Source: Spiroplasma sabaudiense Ar-1343
GTDB lineage: Bacteria; Bacillota_I; Bacilli_A; Mycoplasmatales; Mycoplasmataceae
Length of the DNA stretch: 64,000 bases
Reading direction: 5' to 3'
NCBI RefSeq assembly: GCF_000565215.1
Contig: NZ_CP006934.1
Span: 806,001-870,000, forward strand
The notes below the pieces were generated by a model. That model was not told where the DNA came from, searched no databases, and worked only from the letters and a program-made list of their open reading frames with translations. Shown in pieces: positions 54,109-64,000 of the stretch (positions within the stretch are counted from its first letter, which is position 1; the number at the start of each line of letters is the position of its first letter). The position numbers and the translations under genes are program-made.

Positions 54109-54137
54109 AAAAAAACCTAATAAAATTTTATTAGGTT
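54109..54137 (-). terminator. Terminator of greA
   Basis: Minus-strand stem AACCTAATAAAA/TTTTATTAGGTT followed by seven Ts, 13 bases after the greA stop; it separates greA from rsmI. Confidence 0.88.
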
Positions 54138-54150
54138 CCAAGTAATTATT

Positions 54151-54627
54151 TTATTTTACTGCTTTAATTGTTATTTTATAAGGTTCGCGAACTTCGCGAA
54201 CTTCCACAGTATCACCAATTGACAGGCCTAAAATAGATTTTGCCAAAGGGGATTCATTTGAAATCATATTTTTAAAAGGATCTGCCTCTATTGCGCCAAC
54301 TATTTTAAACTCAAGTTCTTTGTTAGTTTTAAGATTTTTTACAGTAACTAGGCTACCAATTTTAACATCTCCGACACTTTTTTTACTGCTATCAATTACT
54401 TTGGCTTTTGAAATCATATTTTCGACTTCTTTAATGCGAGCTTCAACTTCCGCTTGTCGATTTCTGGCTGCGTCATAGTCAGCATTTTCACTCAAATCTC
54501 CTTGGGCACGGGCTTCAACAAGCTCTTTAATAACATCTTTTCTTGTAACATTAATTAAGTGATCCAGCTCTTTTTTAAGATCTTCTAAACCTTCGGCTGT
54601 AAGTATTATTTCTGTTTTATCAATCAT
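54151..54627 (-). CDS. greA: Transcription elongation factor GreA
   Basis: 158 residues. Coiled-coil tip ARAQGDLSENADYDAARNRQ with the acidic residues that enter the RNA polymerase secondary channel; C-terminal FKBP-like domain with SPLAKSILGLSIGD. Rescues backtracked polymerase. Confidence 0.97.
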   Translation of the reverse strand: MIDKTEIILTAEGLEDLKKELDHLINVTRKDVIKELVEARAQGDLSENADYDAARNRQAEVEARIKEVENMISKAKVIDSSKKSVGDVKIGSLVTVKNLKTNKELEFKIVGAIEADPFKNMISNESPLAKSILGLSIGDTVEVREVREPYKITIKAVK

Positions 54628-54737
54628 ATTTTATCCCCTTTTTATTAACTATATGATTATATACGAAATTTTAGTTATTAATAAAAAATACTATAAAAAA
54701 ATATCCAAATATTATCCACATTTATAATGTGGATAAG

Positions 54738-56501
54738 TTATTTTTGATCATGTAAATAAACCAATAAGTTATCTAAAGCTTTTTGGTTTTTAATAATTTT
54801 TTTTAAATCATTTACAGATGCTTGCTTAATGTCATTTAAAGTGGGGTAAATACTATGTATTTTACTGATGGTGGTCGGACCAATTCCTGGTATCTTTTCT
54901 AAAAAGTTTTGCGTAAGAGACTTTGTTTGCTTATTTCTGAAACCAGAAATAGCAAAGTTATGCACAGTATCTTGAATCTTGGCAAGCAAGTTAAAAAGTG
55001 AAGACTGAGTTTTTATTTTGAGAGGATTCTTGTCTAAATCAATAATGTGGTCAGTTTTGTGACGCTCATTTTTTACTAGACCAATTACAGGAATTTCCAG
55101 ACCTAGAATTTCTAATTGCGATAAAATTGCATTAACTTGGATTATCCCTCCATCAGCAATTATCAAATCAGGAGCTTCTAAATTTCCTTTTAGAAGTTTT
55201 TGATACCTCCTATAAACCATATTTTGAAATCGCTGATAATCCCCTTTATCTGAAATATCGATATTATATCTTCTAAAATCTGAGTAACTTGGTTTACCGC
55301 CTTTAAATACTACCATCGCTCCAGTTACATGTTCATCTAAAATATTGGCAACATCAAACATTTCGATGTGTTGGGGATAGCTTTTTAATCCCAGAATTTC
55401 TTGTAATTTTTTTAATATTGTAGACTCATTATTATTAACTATAGCCGATGCTAGGTTTGACTGTTTTAAAGATTCTTTAGCGTTTAGTAAAGCTAAATCT
55501 CACATTTTCTTTTCGGTTATGCCAGCTGCATTTACTAGTTTTCCGGAGTAATTTTCAACAAATTTTGAAAGGTCAAATTCATTGTCTATAACAATAAAAT
55601 CTGGTAGCATGTTTTTACTATAAATTTGTGCCAAATAACTTTCATAAAGTTCTGTAATTTCTTGCCCCTGGTAGTCACCAATGTATTCATCTTTGAAAAG
55701 CAATTTACCACTTCGGTAAAACAAAATTACAAAAGAAATTTTATCATTTTCAATAACCCCTGCAACTATATCACGATTTAAATTATCATTTAAATCAATT
55801 TCTTGATCAATTTTTGAGAAACTCAAATGTTCAATCAATTTTTTGATTCGACCAGCTTCCTCAAATTGTAAATTTTCGGCTGCCTTAGTCATTTTTAGTA
55901 TAAGTTTTTCTTGAACTACCAAATTATCATAATTAAAAAAAGCATCAACTTGATTAATCATTTCTTGGTAATAATTTCACTCCACTTCTTTAAAGCAAGC
56001 GCCTGAACATTGTTGGATGTGATAATATAGGCACGGTTTGCCAGAAGTAATTCCACATCTTCATAAAGGATACAGTCTTTCAAGCATTTTCAATATTTCC
56101 CTAGCGCTGCTGCCATCAGGAAGAGGACCATAACTTTTTAAAGAGTTTTTGTCATACTTTCTAATATACTTGTACTGTGGATTGGCTTGATTGGTTATAG
56201 CAATATATGGATAATTTTTGTCATCGTTTAGAACGATATTAAATCTTGGCTTATATTTTTTTATTAAATTTTGCTCTAAAATTAAAGCCTGTTGTTCAGA
56301 TTCTGTTATCATTATTTTAATATCAGCAATAGATCTAACAAGTTGCATTGTTTTAATGTTGCTTACTTTTTTAAAATAGCTTGAGACTCTTCTTTTTAAA
56401 TTTTTGGCTTTACCCACGTAAATAATTTTGTTTTCTAAATTTAAAAAAAGATAACACCCGGATTTATCAGAAATTGTCGTTATTTTATCTTTTATTTCCA
56501 T
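54738..56501 (-). CDS. uvrC: Excinuclease ABC subunit C
   Basis: 587 residues with several TGA-Trp codons. The N-terminal GIY-YIG nuclease appears as GCYLFLNLENKIIYVGKAKN; UVR motif near LQFEEAGRIKKLIE; C-terminal RNase H-like nuclease (FDVANILDEHVTGAMVVF, IIADGG) and a helix-hairpin-helix near the end (KIPGIGPTTISKI). Makes both incisions in nucleotide excision repair. Starts 11 bases after the VWA gene. Confidence 0.96.
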
Positions 56502-56511
56502 TTTGCACCCA

Positions 56512-58485
56512 CTAAATTTCCGCGATCTGGCTTAATTTTCTAATTGTTTTTCTGTAGTTATTTATATCGTTTGGGTCTAAGTCTCAAATATTATTAAAAC
56601 TCTTTAAAATCCCCATATTAGGATTGTCACTCAATACCAGAGCATGAAAGCGGTTTTTATTTTCACTTTGAAATATTTTAATTTTTTGAAATATTTCAGG
56701 CTTGATTTGTTCACCCAAAAAGTCTGAAATCATCAAAACATCAGCATTTTTAAATTGATTATTATGCATAATATCTAAAGACTTCTCTAAGGGGAGAGAG
56801 AAGTCTGTGCCCCCATCAGAAAATTTTTGAAATAAAAAATCATACATAATTTTAATGTCTGAATGCATACTTGTCAAATCTAAAAAATTAATTTCTGTTG
56901 AAAATGTTATTAAAAATATTTTTCTACGAGCGCGATTAGCTAGCGAGCTCATAACAATTGCTGCAGCTTTAGAAACTAACTCCGGGGTTCCATGCATGCT
57001 TCCCGAAATGTCAATTATCAAAATAATGGGTCCTCTTCTCTCGTCTTCTTTTAAACTTCTTAAATTTTTAATTTGAGCAAGATCGTTTTCATCTAATGTT
57101 TCAATATTTTTGTAGTCAAAAGTCAAAAATTTTTGCTCTAAAAATTTAGCCATAAAAATTTTCTTTAAAATAGGATTTTTTAAATACGCCAATTCACTTG
57201 ATAAAATTCTATCAAAATCAGCTGAAAGTTTAAGACCTAAAATTTCTTCTGGGTATTCACTTTCCTCTATTTGATATTTTTTTCTAAATGATTTTTGAAG
57301 CCTTGAAGAATCAATTTCTTGTTTTGCTCCACTCATTTTACCCAAAATTTCAAAAAGCCGTTGTAAGACAAGATTGTTTTGCATTTCATAAGAAATCTTC
57401 AATACAAGCTCTAAATCTTTGGAAGAAGATTTTTCTAAGTCGATTCCTCAGGCTGGTCCATATATTGACTTTAGTGGTTGCGCCGTTTCGATGAAGCTCT
57501 TTACTCCATAAATATCTGCTTTAATTTCACGACTTACTTTATTTGCACTTTCATTTATATAAACAATTAATTCTGAAAGAAATTCATCATTTACATCTGT
57601 CTCCAAAATTTTTATAATATTTTCAAAATTTTCTCTATTGTCATTAAGACTTGAAATTTTTTCTTGTTCTTTTTTTATTGCTTTTAAATTAGGTTCAAAT
57701 AAATCTATTACTTGAGTCAGTGTTAAATCAATTTCTTCCTGATCGGCAATGTTATTTTTTTGCAAATTTTTCTCAATGACCTTAATATTTTTAAGTATTT
57801 TTTCATTAGGCTTTAAATTATTTATAACTTTAGCCCAATGATTGTAATAACCCTTTATGCTTTCGTTAATTTTTCTAACTAATCAATCGTTGCCAATACC
57901 CTCAAGTTGTGATATGTAATCATTAAATTCTGGGAGTGTCTTTAAATAAAGCAACTTTGTATCCAAAAATTGAAACGCATTTTCTTTTGCTATATTTGTA
58001 TACTTGCTAATATTTCTGTAATATTTGTCATACAATGGTTTAATTAAAACTTTAAAATTTTCTACAAGCCTATTAAAAACTTCATTCGCCGCAAATTCGC
58101 TTAAAAATCTTTCTCAATCATCTATAACAACTTCTTTGTACAAACCTGGAAGAGTATAAAACTCTTCCTTAAAATCAGAATTGTTTAAAATTAAAAAATT
58201 TTTGACATCATCTATTTTGTAATCAAAAGAATAATTCTTCATTTTTTCAATAAATTCCAAATCTTTTTCGATTTTTCTTTGAGATAAAAAACGTCGAATT
58301 AAGATTTCTGAATCCTCAAACGCAGTTTCTAGAAGTTGTGTCAATTCTTTTTTTTCTAACGATGTTGTATTTTTATAGAAATCTTCATAGTAATCAACGA
58401 GAGTCCAATTTTTTTTAAAATTTTTGATTTTAATATCCAAATTTTCAGAAATTTTACTTTCAACTATTTTGCTTTGACTTGCCAT
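56512..58485 (-). CDS. VWA-domain protein, ViaA/CoxE-like
   Basis: 657 residues in a TGA-Trp frame (TGA at 58114, 57448, 56584). Residues 1-480 are largely helical. The VWA domain starts about 485 with MIDAS motif DISGSM (D492), GGTDF for the conserved Thr, and ISDF for the second Asp, so metal binding should be intact. Its ATG directly follows the TAA of the MoxR-type ATPase gene, the classical RavA-ViaA pairing. Such pairs act as chaperones that remodel or insert metal centres in partner enzymes; the partner here is not known. uvrC follows in the same operon. Confidence 0.85.
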
Positions 58486-59688
58486 TTAATTAACCAGCTT
58501 TTGCATTTTTGCAAAAGATTTTTCAAAACTGTTTCTAATTTCAACACTTACTCCGTCAATTCCGTTAAATTCAACAGGAAAAAAAACCGAGCTAGCTTTA
58601 GTCAAAACACTGCGTTCTTGTGCAATTCGTTTTAATATCGATTTATATCTTATTCCAATTTCCTTAGTATAATTTTTATCTGCAAAATTATTTTTTAAAA
58701 CATTTTTTACTTGAACAGTTAAGGATTTAATTTCAGTCTCCGCTCAACTAACTTGATTATTAACTCCCACCTCTTTATTGATAAGTTCTTTATACAAAAT
58801 ATTTATTTCTGTTCTCTCATTTACGGTATTATTATTTAAACGATTTCATAACGTATGATTCACAATAAAAGTATCCACCATTTCAACCGTTGTTCGGTTA
58901 GAGCAAACTGCACTCACCTTCATTAGTCGAAGAATTTTTTTTCAGCGGCGATCGGAAATGTAAATCCCTGTTTTACCCTCAATATTGATTTTTAATTTCT
59001 CGATGAATTCAAGCACCTCAGAAGAAAAAATAATTTTTGAAGCAGTTTTATTATCAACAACTTGAATAATCTCATTAATCATTTGTGGGGTGATTAAGTC
59101 AGATTTTTCTAATGTTATACTTTCAGATTCTTCGTTATTAACCATTTTAACTATGTTGTCAAAATCACGAATTGGCTCCATTTCATAACGTATCAAAAAT
59201 CTATCATATAAAGCTTCAAGACCTTGGTTTTCATCTGGAAACTCATTTGAGGCTGAAATCAATAGCTTCAACGGAACAGATAAAACCCTTGATCCATTTC
59301 TAAATTCTTTTTCATTTATTATTGTTAGAAGAGTGTTTTGAATACTCGGTCCAGCTTTTCAAATTTCATCAAGAAAAACAATATCTGCTGAAGGTAAATA
59401 ACCCTCAATTTTTCTTAAGTATTCCCCTTGGGTTAATTTATCAATATCTAGTGGACCAAAAATTTCATCAGGAGTTGAATACTTATTCATTAAATATTCA
59501 AATATTTTGCCATCCTTTACTGTTGATTTAATTAATTTGGCAAGGTTAGATTTTCCCAATCCAGGCTTTCCATACAAAAAAATTGATTCACCAGCAAACA
59601 TTGCTAGAATAGTCAATCGAGCAGCCTCTTCTCTTTCGTATAAATTGCTGGTCAAGAAATTAACAATTTTTTCTATTTTTTCGCGCAT
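58486..59688 (-). CDS. MoxR-family AAA+ ATPase, RavA-like
   Basis: 400 residues, several TGA-Trp codons. Walker A GKPGLGKS (residues 40-47); Walker B IVFLDEIW; sensor 1 LLISASNEFP; Arg finger region ALYDRFLIRYEM, all as in MoxR/RavA. The C-terminal ~120 residues are charged and helical. It has its own near-consensus promoter (59711-59739) and is followed without a gap by the VWA gene. Confidence 0.88.
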
Positions 59689-59710
59689 AAATTTCTCCCT
59701 GATTAATTTA

Positions 59711-59739
59711 ATTATATAATTATAGCCTTATTAAGTCAA
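59711..59739 (-). promoter_or_regulatory. Promoter of the RavA-ViaA-like-uvrC operon
   Basis: Minus strand: -35 TTGACT (59734-59739), 17-bp spacer, -10 TATAAT (59711-59716), about 23 bases before the ATG that has AGGGAG. Confidence 0.8.
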
Positions 59740-59750
59740 AGAGTTAAATA

Positions 59751-60557
59751 TTAAATTAGATTATCACTTTTTCTAATTATGGCTTCCATTGCAGTGAAAA
59801 TTACTTCGGAAATACCCCTTTCCCGAAAAACGTTTATACCTTCAATGGTGGTTCCTCCCGGTGAGCAAATATTATCTATTAATGTATCTATTGGTAAATT
59901 GCTTAATTTATAATTTTCCAAAGTTGGCAAAAAAACATTTGTAATCATTTTTTTAGCATCGTTTTTTCCAAAACCCTTATCTAAAGCAAATTTTTCAAAA
60001 ACTTTATAAAACTCTAATATTAGTGCAGGGCCACTTCCTGCAAGTGCTGTAAAATCAGCAAATGAAGATTCTGGAATTTCTAAAAAATTACCAAAGGCAA
60101 GTAATAAAAATTCGATTTCTTTACGCTCCAATTCTGACATCTCTCAACTCGCAAAATATGCCGTTAAAGATTGACCGATTTGAGCATTTAAATTTGGCAT
60201 TATTCTGATAATCTTTGTTGATTTATAATTTAAACTTTTAAAAATTGCTTCAGTAGGTAGGCCAGCAACCATAGATATAATTGTTTTATCTTTGATAGAA
60301 AATTTTGATAATTGTTCTAAAAGATCAATTGAGTCTTTAGGCTTGATTCCTAAAAAAATAAAATCAGAATTTTCAATTAATAGCTCTGGGTTGTCTATTT
60401 TTTTAATCATTTTTTGGTCAACTAAATCTTCAATTTTTTTTACACTACGACTAGTACCAAATATTTCATAATTGTTATTACAATTTTTGTTTATTCCTTT
60501 TATTATTGCTTCTGCCATGTTTCCAATTCCAATAAATCCTATTTTTTTTGGTTTCAT
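59751..60557 (-). CDS. proC: Pyrroline-5-carboxylate reductase
   Basis: 268 residues with one TGA-Trp. ATG 60557 is chosen because AAAGGAA is seven bases upstream; an in-frame ATG eight codons earlier lacks a site. NAD(P)-binding IGFIGIGNMAEAI at the N-terminus; ALAGSGPA and ICSPGGTTIEGI are ProC signatures. It makes proline from pyrroline-5-carboxylate. No proA/proB is nearby, so the precursor would come from another route such as ornithine or arginine breakdown. Confidence 0.93.
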
Positions 60558-60582
60558 TATTATTTTCCTTTCGTTTTTCATT

Positions 60583-61221
60583 TTATAACTCTATGGCTCC
60601 ATTTACTATTTTTATAAATTGATCGAAAAATAAATTTTCAAAATTATTATTATTATTATTAGTCTTAATTATTCAAGTTATCCCATTATCTTTGCATTTC
60701 AAAATAAAGTTTTCAAAAATTTTTTGAGATTCAAAATCTAATTTATTAATATTTCATTTAAATAAAATTATTTGTGGTTCATCTATTAGCGAGCAGATTA
60801 AACTAACTAAATATTTTTGTAAAAGTGGCAGTTTTTTTAAACTGTGAGATAAAAAATACTCCAATTCCAAAAAACGAATTAGCTTTGTCAATCTCTGCTC
60901 AGCTTCTGTTTTTGAAATAGATTTTAATAAGGCGATGTACTGTAAATAATTTTTTAATATCATTCTTGAAGAAAGTTTTTCTGGATCTAAAAATAAGCTC
61001 AATTTATCTTTAATCTGATAATCTTTCAAATTTTTTCCTAACAAAAAAACATTTCCCGAAAAATAATTTGCCTTCCCTGAAAGAATTTCAAATAAATTAC
61101 CATTACCTTCATCATAAATTTTTACCAGACTTGGCTTACTTATTTCAAAAGAAATTTCATTATAAAAATTTTTAGAATCATTTGACTGCTTAAGATTATT
61201 TACTATCAACAACTTTTCCAT
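60583..61221 (-). CDS. Degenerate ABC-ATPase-like protein
   Basis: 212 residues, TGA-Trp near 60754; starts one base after the permease stop. The overall pattern is an ABC-2 exporter ATPase (EISFEISKPSLVKIY, ILSGKANYFSGNVFLLGKNL, AEQRLTKLIRFLELEYF). Yet each catalytic motif is lost: Walker A reads DEGNGNLFE in place of GxxGxGKST, the signature reads LPLLQKYL for LSGGQxQR, Walker B reads ILFKWNINKLD for LLDEPxxxLD, and the H-loop His is missing (IKTNN). The frame is intact with a good start, so it is probably expressed but not an ATPase. Confidence 0.7.
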
Positions 61222-61222
61222 T

Positions 61223-63013
61223 TTATTTTCCCCTCATAATTTTTTTTCTATAAAAAAAGTAGCAAGTGCTTAAAGAAACTAAACTCATCAAAAATCATAA
61301 AATATAAATTTCTCAAATGGGAACGATAAATTTCTTTGCCTCGGTTATCTTAATTTTTCTCTCTTTGAACTCATTCACATCTGTTCTAACAATTTTATCT
61401 TGAGTTTCATAGTAGTTCTTATCAATTTTAATTGAATAATATCTATTTGCATGATTCATGAAAGGTCCATTTGTCTTTTGATATTCAATTAAATTGTTTG
61501 TGAAAGTTAAATTACTCATAAGTCAGTATTGACTCATATAATTTGATCAAACATTCATTTTTTGATTTTTAATATAAAAATCAATATCATTTTGATTAAA
61601 AAGTTTGTAGTTATAATTGCACGCATTTCTTACTAACTGCAAAATTGTTGTCGTCAAAAGTCGCTCACCTGATGATACTAAAAAGTCTTTGTATAACTCA
61701 CTATTTTCCTCCAAATAAAATAGAGAGTCAGAGTTATCTTGATAAATATCAATCGGTGATAACTGGTTGGGTATTTGGTAAAAAAAGTCATTAATAAATT
61801 TCAGGGCAAATTCAAAAACTTCAATTATATCTTCTGATGAATAATTTAATTCGCTCTGATAATTATCAATATTTTCAAAAATAACATCTAATGTTTTTGA
61901 AGAATTATTGTTATTATTAATCACATCTGAGTTATTTTTTCTATTTACATTAAATAAGGAGTTTGTTCAATCTTCACTTTTTAAATATTCTTCATCGTTA
62001 TTACTATTCTTTAAAATTTTATGAATTGTATAAAATGTACTTAGTGGTTTTAGTCTCCTTGAGTTTTCTGCATTACTTCAAACTGGATTATTTTCTTGAT
62101 TAATGTTTCAATTTATTTCATATTGAAAATTATTTTCATCTTCATCTTGATAAACAACTTTGTCTAAATCCAAAAATAAATAATCATTAAAAACAGCATT
62201 GTATAAAATATTTGAATCCTTTTCTTCGATTTTACAAAATTCTCCTTTGCAATTGCTTTCTTTGAAAGCAAAATCCCAAAAAGTAAAACTTTTTATTAAA
62301 TCGTTCATAAAATTATTATGTTTTGAAATTTGATAAACTTCAACAGCTTTATCGATTGAAATAGTTTGTCGATTCAATAATTTTCCATTAACGGCTTCTG
62401 AATAAATATCGTCTTTTTTGATTATCTGAAAATGAATATTTCCTGAAAAATCACTAACTAATAAACTACTAATAAATAGAGTCGCTAAAACTAGAGAAAT
62501 TATGTTATGTAAACTAATTTGTAACAAAATAATCATTCCGATTAAAATTAAATTTACTAAAAATAATGAAATATGTAAACTTGCAAAGAATTTTATTCCA
62601 AAAAATGGATCGCTTATTATAAATCATGAGCATAAGGTAGTTATTATAAAGGACATTGATAAAATAAATAATATCAAAGATTGATTTATTAAAAACCTGA
62701 TAAAAAATATTTTTCTTGGGGGAACAGCCATGGAGTATTCGGTACTAAGAATTCCTATTTTATTATTTTCCTTAAAAAATTTTGCACAGTATCAAAAATG
62801 AAAAGAAATTAAAAAAAGCATTAATACTGATGAGTTTGATATTAATGTTATTTGCATTCATTTGTAATCTGTTGATTTTGAAAATAAATTAAAAACTAAA
62901 GAGTTAAATAATACTTGAAAAATTAAAACTAAGCACACCAAAACTATAAACCCTCAAGACTTGAGGGTTTCTTTTAAAACGAAATTTTTTATTATACTGG
63001 TTTTGCTCTTCAT
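61223..63013 (-). CDS. ABC-2-type permease-like protein with large outer domain
   Basis: 596 residues in a TGA-Trp frame; ATG 63013 behind AGGAGAAATT. About six N-terminal helices (FIVLVCLVLIFQVLFNSLVF, MLFLISFHFWYCAKFF and others), then a 330-residue polar, Asn-rich domain, and a last helix (IYILWFLMSLVSLSTCYFFY) with a basic end. The layout equals the exporter permease at 9536-11467. It pairs with the catalytically dead ATPase downstream. Confidence 0.75.
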
Positions 63014-63021
63014 AATTTCTC

Positions 63022-64000
63022 CTAATTCAAGTTAAACGTTATATCACCCAAAACTTTTGTTGTTAAACCGTAAAGTCTTATTTTTGAAAAATCTCTAATC
63101 GACGATGTAAGCTCGTAATTTTCATTATCGGTCATAAAAATAATGTCTTTATTTGATTTGGGTTTACCAAATTCAACGTTAAAATTTCGCTGATGAAAAA
63201 TCAATTCATTTAAATTTTTTTGAACATCTTCGATAGTTTGATTATACGCAACTCCATTATCCAATATTGTCTGGATTTCCTCTTGATATAATTCTAGCAA
63301 GAAATTGTACTTCAAATCACCGTTTAATATTAAGTCTATTGCACCCTCAAATTTGTATGAACAGGTTAAGAATTGAACATCGCCTTTTAGGAAGGAAATG
63401 TCGATATCTTCTTTTGCTTGAATCATAAAATTGTGATCAGGGCTAATTTTATTATTAAAATTTTTATCAAATTCTGGAAATTCTTTAATTTCATACTTAT
63501 TTTTTAATTTACCATTTTCATTGAGTAATGATTCTATTTTTGAGTTTAGTTCCTTGCTTCTGTCGCTAGGTTGAAGCTTTATTTCTTCAAAATTTGTTCC
63601 AAAAAAAGTGCTTTTAGGTATTTTTAATTCATCAATGTTAAACTCATTCAAATTAAATTGCATTCTTTTAAAGTGGTCTTTTTTAAATTTTTCATTTATA
63701 TCTTCATTAAATCGAATTATAAAATCTACTTTTTTATTAACTTGATCATAAATAAAATATTTTTCCTCTTCGTAAAATTCTCATTTATCTTCTAGTTCGG
63801 TGTCTGAATTTATTTTACTAAATATTGTTTCCTTTATTTCGTTATAACCCCAATCACTTCTTATTCCAAGACCCTCTAAATTAACTCCATTAATTTGGCT
63901 TTTTCCAACTGCATTATCATAGTCAGATCAATTCAAAATAAAATCAAAATATTTTTCTTCACCTTTTTTATAAGCTAAATCTATATCTTCTTCTATCTCA
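63022..64000 (-). CDS. Hypothetical protein, 5' end outside the window
   Basis: At least 325 residues, open to the window edge with TGA-Trp codons; the ATG at 63663 is internal, since the frame continues upstream without a stop. Hydrophilic, acidic, aromatic-rich; no membrane segment in the visible part. A duplicated FD/EEEKYFDFIL-like pattern hints at repeated domains. Nine bases before the permease gene, so probably its partner, perhaps the extracytoplasmic domain of a larger membrane protein. Family unknown. Confidence 0.65.

Noticed and set aside
62948-62970. 11-bp inverted repeat resembling a terminator (AAACCCTCAAG/CTTGAGGGTTT)
   Set aside because: It lies inside the first codons of the permease gene and has no clean T-tract, so it is more likely coding sequence; a translational effect is possible but unsupported.

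Overview
The window reads as a chromosomal segment of a Mollicute. The base composition is strongly AT-rich, almost every gene lies on the minus strand in tightly packed operons, and UGA is used as a tryptophan codon. Many genes (leuS, secY, ackA, uvrC, rplD, the big helicase and others) are intact only when in-frame TGA is read as Trp, every gene I closed ends in TAA or TAG, and there is a dedicated tRNA-Trp(UCA) next to tRNA-Trp(CCA). RpiR, Fur, nagB, an ECF transporter core and the gene styles suggest the Spiroplasma/Entomoplasma/Mesoplasma/M. mycoides side of the class; the genus is not fixed by what I can see. All CDS coordinates below use translation table 4 and include the stop codon.

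Layout. 1-3.3 kb: tail of a DegV-like gene (+), the tandem tRNA-Trp genes, an operon of two unknown proteins plus acpP and fur, and tRNA-His. 3.3-8.1 kb: an RpiR-type regulator, a 976-residue protein with a lipoyl-like N-terminus and an acyltransferase (E2)-like C-terminus whose active-site motif is altered, a candidate small RNA or leader, and a proline-alanine repeat protein. 8.2-11.5 kb: an ABC exporter operon. 11.6-15.2 kb: ackA-pta-coaD with divergent coaX (CoA synthesis and acetyl-CoA to acetate ATP production). 15.2-20.1 kb: leuS, a MATE-type transporter, tRNA-Ile and an EIIA-like protein.

20.2-29.8 kb holds the most interesting block: a five-gene, near-overlapping operon with its own promoter, encoding a 1277-residue SF1 helicase, a 733-residue protein of unknown function, a 363-residue coiled-coil protein, a two-module Clp-type AAA+ ATPase and a small NrdG-like radical-SAM protein. 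I know of no described function for this combination; it is my main candidate for an undescribed system.

29.9-51.9 kb: rpsI-rplM, truA, ecfT-ecfA2-ecfA1, and then the complete S10-spc-alpha ribosomal super-operon (rpsJ to rplQ, with secY, adk, map, infA, rpoA; rpmD is absent). Within it rpmC is grossly enlarged: a normal L29 domain followed by about 560 residues of perfect and imperfect repeats. 52-64 kb: nagB, a small protein with a double-glycine-like leader, rsmI, greA, uvrC, a RavA/ViaA-like MoxR-VWA pair, proC, and a second ABC-type exporter whose ATPase has lost all its catalytic motifs, followed by an unknown gene that runs off the window.

The only gene-free stretch longer than 300 bases is 7053-7498, which carries the candidate small RNA, two terminators and the promoter of the E2-like gene. 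I see no insertion sequences, prophage genes, CRISPR arrays or rRNA genes.
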